Below are positions 59,401 to 64,000 of a stretch of DNA of 64,000 bases, piece by piece. The notes under the pieces were generated by a model. That model was given only the letters and a program-made list of their open reading frames with translations, searched no databases and was not told where the DNA came from. A program made the position numbers and the translations under genes. The stretch's first letter is position 1. Each line of letters begins with the position of its first letter. The DNA comes from Fibrobacter sp. UWB5 (GTDB taxonomy: Bacteria > Fibrobacterota > Fibrobacteria > Fibrobacterales > Fibrobacteraceae): NCBI RefSeq assembly GCF_002210295.1, contig NZ_MWQH01000001.1, positions 620,001-684,000 on the forward strand, in the 5' to 3' direction.

Positions 59401-62338
59401 GTTGATTATTCAGGTCGTATTCCATGATTATAACCCCAGTGTAAAAACGGTGAAGTATAAGGATATCGAAGGTTCTTGGTCGCTCCGGGCACACACTGCT
59501 AAAGACGATCCCGTATACTTTGAAGGGATTGATTTGACCCAGGCGCCTTACTTCAAGGGCTCGGAAACAACCTTCCTAGAATATAATTCCAATAACGAAA
59601 AGGTCGTTGCCTTTACAGAAGACCCCTACATTGCGGTTTTCTACCATGGCAAGCATATTTTTGGTTACACTCCGGATTACACTCCCGAAAATGGTCCGCA
59701 GGTTCGCCGCACGGTAACGCTCGAATTCGAAAAGCCGTTCAAGACTCCGTTCTATTCTGTAGAAAAAGAAGACTACAAGACAAGTTACGAAGGCTATAGC
59801 AAGGTTTCGCCGACGGGTTTCCTGGATGACTTTGAAATGAACGGTAGGCCGCAGAACCTTGTGTACCAACCTGCAGACCGTACCGATTCCTTTGTCTTTG
59901 GCAAGGATACGGTTCTTGCCTACGGCAACAACTACATGGAATGGGTCAGCTGGCATAACCATGGCGCTAACAGCAAGACCGAAAACAAGTACGACTGTGC
60001 CTGCGCGGTGGTTCGAACCAATGTGGAAATCGATACCATTACGACTCCGCTCGAAAAACGCTATCTCAGCTTCGACAAGAATTCTTACAAGACTTATCAG
60101 ACGTCTGCGGGCGGTACACCCAAGATGGTCGAAGTCCGTGTGCAATTGCTCGATTCTTTGGCCCAGCTTTTGGATACGGTGAACGTTACGCTCACTTTGG
60201 GCACCACCACTGGAAACGCTCTCTTCTGGAGTTCTGCCACCTCGACGATTCCTATCACGAGCATTCAGCTGGTGAATGGCGAAGCGACGTTCTACGTAAG
60301 CTCTGAACAGGTGATGGTGACGACCTTGTACGCAAAGGTCAGCAACTCTACCCAGTTCGATTACGAGCCCGCCACCGCCGACTTGATTATCGAAGAACTG
60401 CCGCCTTGGCCGATTATCGATGTCGCAAAGATGATCGATACCGATTGCGACAATAAGCCGGACGCCTTGAAGATTACGATTTCGAACGAATACCAAGAAA
60501 ACCAGTCGTTCAACTCGGTGGAATTCGTTTATAAAGGTGATACGCTCAAGACCACCGATGTCATTAGCAAGAACGGCAAGGAAATCGTGGTGAAGGCCAA
60601 CATCAAGGATACCGCCATCAACACGAACCCGAGCGGCTCCATTACGCTGTATTCTAACGTGGGCGGCAAGGTCGAAAGCCATACCGACTTCTACCAGGAC
60701 GGCATTGCGCCGACTCTGTTGGCGGTCTCGGTGTTGGAACGCCTGGATACCGCGACGAGCGACCGCGTGTACATGCAGTTCAGCGAACCGATTTCTAGCC
60801 CGGGTACCGATTGGCCCACGCAGCTGTTCGCGACGAACGGTTCTACAGCGGTCAATGCGCCTACGGTCAAGTTCACGCAGATTTATAACGAATCGATGAA
60901 CGTGTGGGAATTCGAAATCGGCTTTGACGCCAACGGCAATTCCGTGGTGACCGAAGGCATGTTCGCCCAGCTGTTGTCGAATGCCACAATCAAGGACAAG
61001 AACGGTAACGAAGTGTCGGCCACTTGCGGCCAGCCCAAGCTCCCGATTACGCTCAAACTGATTCCGGTGCCCATGACGTATGCCTCTATCTCGGATGCCG
61101 ACGAAGACGGCGTTGCCGAACGCGTGTATATTGAATACGCCCGCGCCATTGACCAGAAGCATTATCCGGACAGCATCTCGGTAATCTTTGGCCGTACCGC
61201 TCCCGAAACCCTTTGGGTGGCGGGCACGGTTCCGACTTACGCTGCCGACGGCATGACTTCTGTACTTGACTTGCCCAAGCCCTTTGCCTATGGCATTACC
61301 AGCGGTACTTACGAGGGCGCTTCGAAGGGCGTGAATATTACGGGCGCAGGCCTTGTCGCCCAGCACTTGGGCAAGGGCGCTTCTTACGAGACGAATTCCG
61401 TGCTCGGCGAAGACCTGGCCGGCCCCGTGATTGTGACGGCGACGATTGACATGTCCAAGTCCGATAAATTCGACATGCTCGACATGGTGCTGAGCGAACC
61501 GGTGGCAGTCGTGGATTCTTCGCTGGTGTATTACCGCGAAAAGATTGCCGATGTCGACACCGCCATTTACAAGCGCTCGGTGCAGACGCTCACCATTGCG
61601 GCCACCAAGACGAGCATGGCTGCCATTTACGACAAGGATAGCCGCCTCGCTGTGACCGACGGTGACTTTGTCCGCCTGCATCCAAAAGAATTCAGTGCCC
61701 TGCGCGATGCGCACGGCAACATGCCTGCACAGAATTCTCCGTGGGTCCCGATCTTGAGCAGCGGTAATCCGCAGGTCAAGTTCGTGGTGACCATGCAAGA
61801 CGTGGTGTCCCGTTCGGGCGGCGAATTGCGTTCGCAGGTGCCGTCGCATGACAACATACGCATGTACGTGCTGAACCCCGCTACCCACAAGCTCGACTTG
61901 ATCCAGAACGGTCAGGTGGTTGCAGCGGGTATCGATTCCGCAAGCGTGCAGGGGGCGGTCTGGAAAATCGAAATGACTGTCCCGAGAGGTTCTTCGGGCA
62001 ACGAAGCCCCCGCCTGGGATTCCTTGCGGGTCAAGTACAACATGCCGATTTATACCAACCTGGGTAGCTACGTGAACCGCTTGGCTGGCAGGTACAGCGT
62101 GCCGTCTGGCGTGTACCTGTCTTCGTCCGGCAAGATCGTGTTCTACGTGGAATGGGCAAATACGGCCGTCGGATTGCAGTCTGAACAGGGTAGGGCTGTT
62201 GCCACGGGCGCGTATATTTATAAATTGGATATGGAAACGGTGTTCGTCCCGAATGAAAATTCCACGAACGCAGAAAAATTCAGCGGTAAGAACCACTACG
62301 ATAAAACATCCACATTTGGTGTCAAACGGGTAAAGTAA
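56468..62338 (+). CDS. Giant multidomain GH9 protein 2
   Basis: 1956 residues, the same architecture as the previous gene product. Signal peptide: KVLKAVLLLMFFAVDFAVAS. CelD_N-like domain: IRINQSGFRPQDYKYAYVAD. GH9 barrel: GGWHDCGDHFKVSETLGYAT, TDGIPDVLYEAKIGADYLL, GEKNPQHPHNRASNPDGY and DWNKYTSTETCIDFTAQFL with the acid Glu. Two fibronectin-III-like domains follow (SAIVSWDANEVALVTVFYNT, TYYFFLEGMD; SAKIYWWTDVRSNGVVKYGT, TYYFSVSSGM). Next are a CBM3-like segment (SIANNDTMPFEDFEVRMYLN) and beta domains with acidic loops (DTDCDNKPDALKITI, DADEDGVAERVYIEY). The end is basic (FGVKRVK). GGAGGAAG precedes the ATG. The histidine kinase gene starts one base after the stop. Confidence 0.88.
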   Translation: MKKVLKAVLLLMFFAVDFAVASELPNLDRTDKVHSRRYLDSLNAFARRPIRINQSGFRPQDYKYAYVADPKATKFQVIDANSGAEAWSGSLSLIKQNVVKPNIWINGAFNSISSVYEFGSQDSVSTAKETLYRADFTGLAPSTPGEYFVVVGNDTSATFHIHPSIFNSILEMSLQFFGIQRCGNTKSHFHGACHLKDGSKIGHDLTGGWHDCGDHFKVSETLGYATYVLSMVYLTYQDKAEDRYGNSYADTVFTDGIPDVLYEAKIGADYLLKLYRASKADGLIAQGDMYHSVGVDEVDHAFWDLPERQDAQAPSKGGPDRVVLTDIGTNTAGMFAAAMANVAVGYKVYDAAYSDSLLEAAKDIYENVVMKQVDEYITAGLPGRNTAFPGFYTGGGPLYDDGAAASLALWYATKDTVYQYNLYKNKNIFDNETNYHYNLDYFRAGFLGNTSGFTPGGWATDYQNIHSYVLFAFQKMILSNPTVAAEYGLSETERDSLSMRTMATFRKLIDNSTNDGDSLVLENPGVGSGDPHEGPSKLHVITPYNLVWTSFDWGVMRYNMGTAVSIFLMYELTGDERYLKVALDNMYFILGANPWDISFLMGAGEKNPQHPHNRASNPDGYNAGSMPYKYKCPIGALMGAREPTKTLIEDWNKYTSTETCIDFTAQFLFPAQSLAQTLPIDAEGPLFSNIQGTPITETSAIVSWDANEVALVTVFYNTTPDLAGAKSVGQTKATKGGEVTLEGLEMGQTYYFFLEGMDTKRNMTTDDNHGQWYQFTMTNVKPNISGVTICQVDHRSAKIYWWTDVRSNGVVKYGTSMSALNESATAKDGAVLFHEVELTDLKAGTTYYFSVSSGMSSDDNGGAGYSFTTESEASYADLAIFVKPSSYGDEAACSNWEDCHAFIVSIANNDTMPFEDFEVRMYLNDPNLAALGNCHQNFGGDGQMGKAINITFGSAQSDGLGGYYLPINVKGVLEVSGQLIIQVVFHDYNPSVKTVKYKDIEGSWSLRAHTAKDDPVYFEGIDLTQAPYFKGSETTFLEYNSNNEKVVAFTEDPYIAVFYHGKHIFGYTPDYTPENGPQVRRTVTLEFEKPFKTPFYSVEKEDYKTSYEGYSKVSPTGFLDDFEMNGRPQNLVYQPADRTDSFVFGKDTVLAYGNNYMEWVSWHNHGANSKTENKYDCACAVVRTNVEIDTITTPLEKRYLSFDKNSYKTYQTSAGGTPKMVEVRVQLLDSLAQLLDTVNVTLTLGTTTGNALFWSSATSTIPITSIQLVNGEATFYVSSEQVMVTTLYAKVSNSTQFDYEPATADLIIEELPPWPIIDVAKMIDTDCDNKPDALKITISNEYQENQSFNSVEFVYKGDTLKTTDVISKNGKEIVVKANIKDTAINTNPSGSITLYSNVGGKVESHTDFYQDGIAPTLLAVSVLERLDTATSDRVYMQFSEPISSPGTDWPTQLFATNGSTAVNAPTVKFTQIYNESMNVWEFEIGFDANGNSVVTEGMFAQLLSNATIKDKNGNEVSATCGQPKLPITLKLIPVPMTYASISDADEDGVAERVYIEYARAIDQKHYPDSISVIFGRTAPETLWVAGTVPTYAADGMTSVLDLPKPFAYGITSGTYEGASKGVNITGAGLVAQHLGKGASYETNSVLGEDLAGPVIVTATIDMSKSDKFDMLDMVLSEPVAVVDSSLVYYREKIADVDTAIYKRSVQTLTIAATKTSMAAIYDKDSRLAVTDGDFVRLHPKEFSALRDAHGNMPAQNSPWVPILSSGNPQVKFVVTMQDVVSRSGGELRSQVPSHDNIRMYVLNPATHKLDLIQNGQVVAAGIDSASVQGAVWKIEMTVPRGSSGNEAPAWDSLRVKYNMPIYTNLGSYVNRLAGRYSVPSGVYLSSSGKIVFYVEWANTAVGLQSEQGRAVATGAYIYKLDMETVFVPNENSTNAEKFSGKNHYDKTSTFGVKRVK

Positions 62339-62339
62339 A

Positions 62340-64000
62340 ATGGCAGAGAGCCTGTATTCCGATTCTCCATACCTTTTGGTGCTTTCGGTACTAGCCCTTC
62401 TTGTATCGTTATACTACCCGGTACTGCTTGAACACAAGATGACGGCACGTCGCTTGCCGAAACCCTTGCGCATGATGGTGGTGTCAAACATCGCCTGGAA
62501 TGCGTGCAGTATTTTGGGAATTATCTTCTTCAGTGGCACCATCACGCCCGAAATGCCGAACCTTTACATTGGCCGCCAGTTGATTTTTGGCTTGCAGGCC
62601 CTTTGTTGGGTCCGCGTGGGCGTCGCCCTTTACGACATGGGCGAACTGGTATTGTTCAGTCGCCGCACTCCGTACAAGACCATTTCGGGTTCTGTGGGCG
62701 TCATGTTTGTTATTGCACTTACGTTCTTGTTCGTGGTCGGCCCTGAGGCGGTTTCGGGTTTTGACTTTTTCGGAATCTTGCCGTTTGCGTACATGCCGAT
62801 CTTCAAAACGTTCACGATTGTGTATGTGTTGTTCTTCTTGCCGGCATGCTTGCTGATTATCTACCAGCTTTTGCGCAGTTCGCTCCGCTCGCTAGACCCG
62901 ACGGTGCTGCATACCGGTGCCTACATGGCAGGTAGCTTGAGCGTATGCCTTGTGGTGGCCGTACTGTTCGACTTCGTGATTCCGCTGGTCAAGGGCTATG
63001 GCGCCTGGAATGGCGGTTTCCAGTTCTTTGTGTGGCACCAGTTCCTTACATTGTTCATTGCGGTTCTTTGTGGCCAGTACTATACCTCGGCCAGGTTCCG
63101 CGATATGGGCGCCCATTGGTTTTTGCAAAAGCTAATTAATAAAATCGAAGACGGCATTATTTATTACGACGAAGCCGGAAAGATCAAGGCGGTCAACCAC
63201 GGTGCCACCAAGTTGCTCGGCCAGTCTTCTATTAGTTTGTGTGGAAGGTCCATCAAGAACGTGCTCCCGCCGAACCTCGACTTTTTCAGGGAGACGGTGT
63301 ATAGCGATGTGCGCATGAACATCAATGGCGAAACCCACGTGATGAAGATTTATTTCTTCAAGTGCCGTCAGACGTTGATGACGATCGTGAATGTCGCATT
63401 TTTCATGGACCAGTCCAAGACGCTTTTGCTGCAGCAGAACCTGAAGACTTTGAACGAACAGTACGTGGAATACACGCACGACCTGGTGCGCTATCAGGAC
63501 CGCTTGAACAAGGAAGCCTCTATCAAGGTCGAAAAAGAAAACGTGCTGAACACGCTGATTAACGCCTTGCCCTTTAGAGTGTGGTACAAGAGCGAACTGG
63601 GCGTGTACCAGAAGCAGAACCGTTTGGACTTGGAAAAGCGCGGCTCCCGCGAAGGCGCCCGTGACAACGACGAAGACATTTCCGTTTACGAAAAGGAAGC
63701 CCGAGAAAAGGGCGAAGTCAAGGTGTACACCTCCTTCGAAGACAAGGACGGCTCCGAAATTTCGCAGGACGAAGCGAACCGCCTTACGGGTATGGGCGAA
63801 CTGGTGCAGACCTTCGACAACATGTACATTCCGATTCTGCAGGCGGCCAAGGCTCCTTACAAGACGCTTTGCTTAAAGGTCGACATGACCGAACAGCGCA
63901 GGCTAGAATACGAACGGAACATGTTGCGCGAACAGAAGTTCATTCATTCCCGCCTCGAAGAACTGGGCACCATTTGCGGCGCGTTCGCGCACGACTACAA
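62340..64000 (+). CDS. Membrane PAS-domain sensor histidine kinase (3' end outside window)
   Basis: At least 553 residues, open at the window edge. The N-terminal 260 residues form about seven hydrophobic helices (SPYLLVLSVLALLVSLYYPV, GVMFVIALTFLFVVGPEAV, VYVLFFLPACLLIIYQLLR). A PAS domain follows (INKIEDGIIYYDEAGKIKAV, HGATKLLGQSSISLCGRSIK), then a coiled-coil region and a second PAS-like domain (VLNTLINALPFRVWYKSELG). The last residues, RLEELGTICGAFAHDY, are an H-box with the phospho-accepting His, so the kinase core lies beyond the edge. The ATG is one base after the stop of the giant GH9 gene, with no ribosome site of its own. Translation by coupling is likely, linking the sensor to cellulase production. 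Confidence 0.82.
   Translation, partial: MAESLYSDSPYLLVLSVLALLVSLYYPVLLEHKMTARRLPKPLRMMVVSNIAWNACSILGIIFFSGTITPEMPNLYIGRQLIFGLQALCWVRVGVALYDMGELVLFSRRTPYKTISGSVGVMFVIALTFLFVVGPEAVSGFDFFGILPFAYMPIFKTFTIVYVLFFLPACLLIIYQLLRSSLRSLDPTVLHTGAYMAGSLSVCLVVAVLFDFVIPLVKGYGAWNGGFQFFVWHQFLTLFIAVLCGQYYTSARFRDMGAHWFLQKLINKIEDGIIYYDEAGKIKAVNHGATKLLGQSSISLCGRSIKNVLPPNLDFFRETVYSDVRMNINGETHVMKIYFFKCRQTLMTIVNVAFFMDQSKTLLLQQNLKTLNEQYVEYTHDLVRYQDRLNKEASIKVEKENVLNTLINALPFRVWYKSELGVYQKQNRLDLEKRGSREGARDNDEDISVYEKEAREKGEVKVYTSFEDKDGSEISQDEANRLTGMGELVQTFDNMYIPILQAAKAPYKTLCLKVDMTEQRRLEYERNMLREQKFIHSRLEELGTICGAFAHDY

Noticed and set aside
59576-62296. 906-codon open frame on the minus strand
   Set aside because: Antisense shadow of the second giant GH9 gene; His/Arg-rich composition typical of shadow frames.

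Overview
The window looks like a chromosomal segment of a Fibrobacter-type fibre-degrading gut bacterium. The reasons are the density of secreted plant-wall enzymes (four GH9 proteins, a PL10 pectate lyase with a CE8 pectin esterase, a GH54 arabinofuranosidase, a GH3 glucosidase), their short basic C-terminal tails, a TIGR02147 protein (a family defined on Fibrobacter succinogenes paralogues), and succinate-pathway enzymes such as class I fumarase. The taxon is inferred from content; no rRNA or tRNA gene was seen. No CRISPR array or recognisable insertion sequence was seen either.

Layout. (1) 1-12.9 kb is a surface-polysaccharide locus. It holds an acyltransferase with a G10 tract (cut by the window edge), a GT2/beta-propeller fusion, UDP-galactopyranose mutase, a GT4 transferase, a UDP-L-FucNAc pathway (fnlA, fnlB, fnlC) with a serine-acetyltransferase-like gene inside it, a PF14907-type protein, galE and a sugar-1-phosphate nucleotidyltransferase. 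(2) 12.9-18.06 kb is an accessory island of small toxin-antitoxin-like modules, several with a broken toxin. Copies of a GC-rich structured repeat separate them. It ends with a DUF3800 gene behind a promoter, a hairpin and an intrinsic terminator. (3) 18-26.6 kb: GH3 beta-glucosidase, monomeric NADP-isocitrate dehydrogenase, and a tight PL10-CE8 pectinase operon. (4) 26.8-32.6 kb: an unknown protein coupled to an M16 peptidase, a CDF cation exporter, an orphan RND/MacA-type adaptor, and an intact HigB-type toxin-antitoxin pair with a leaderless-looking promoter.

(5) 32.6-42.7 kb is the conserved lipid block DUF177-rpmF-plsX / fabD-fabG-acpP-rnc. It is split between plsX and fabD by two tandem, partly near-identical GH9 cellulase genes; fabH and fabF are not present here. 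(6) 42.7-49.5 kb: a lipoprotein with a TIGR02147 gene, the GH54-CBM6 enzyme, class I fumarase with a nine-codon relic of a second fumarase downstream, and an Ala/Pro/Glu/Lys-rich anchored envelope protein. (7) 49.9-64 kb: two very large GH9 proteins (about 2170 and 1956 residues) and, one base after the second, a membrane PAS histidine kinase that runs off the window.

How the genes fit together. Cellulose, pectin and arabinan side chains are attacked outside the cell, and the GH3 enzyme finishes oligosaccharides. Isocitrate dehydrogenase and fumarase belong to central metabolism toward succinate. The polysaccharide locus makes UDP-Galf, UDP-Gal and UDP-FucNAc for a cell-surface glycan. Coding density on the reverse strand inside the long GC-rich enzyme genes produces large antisense open frames, which were discarded.
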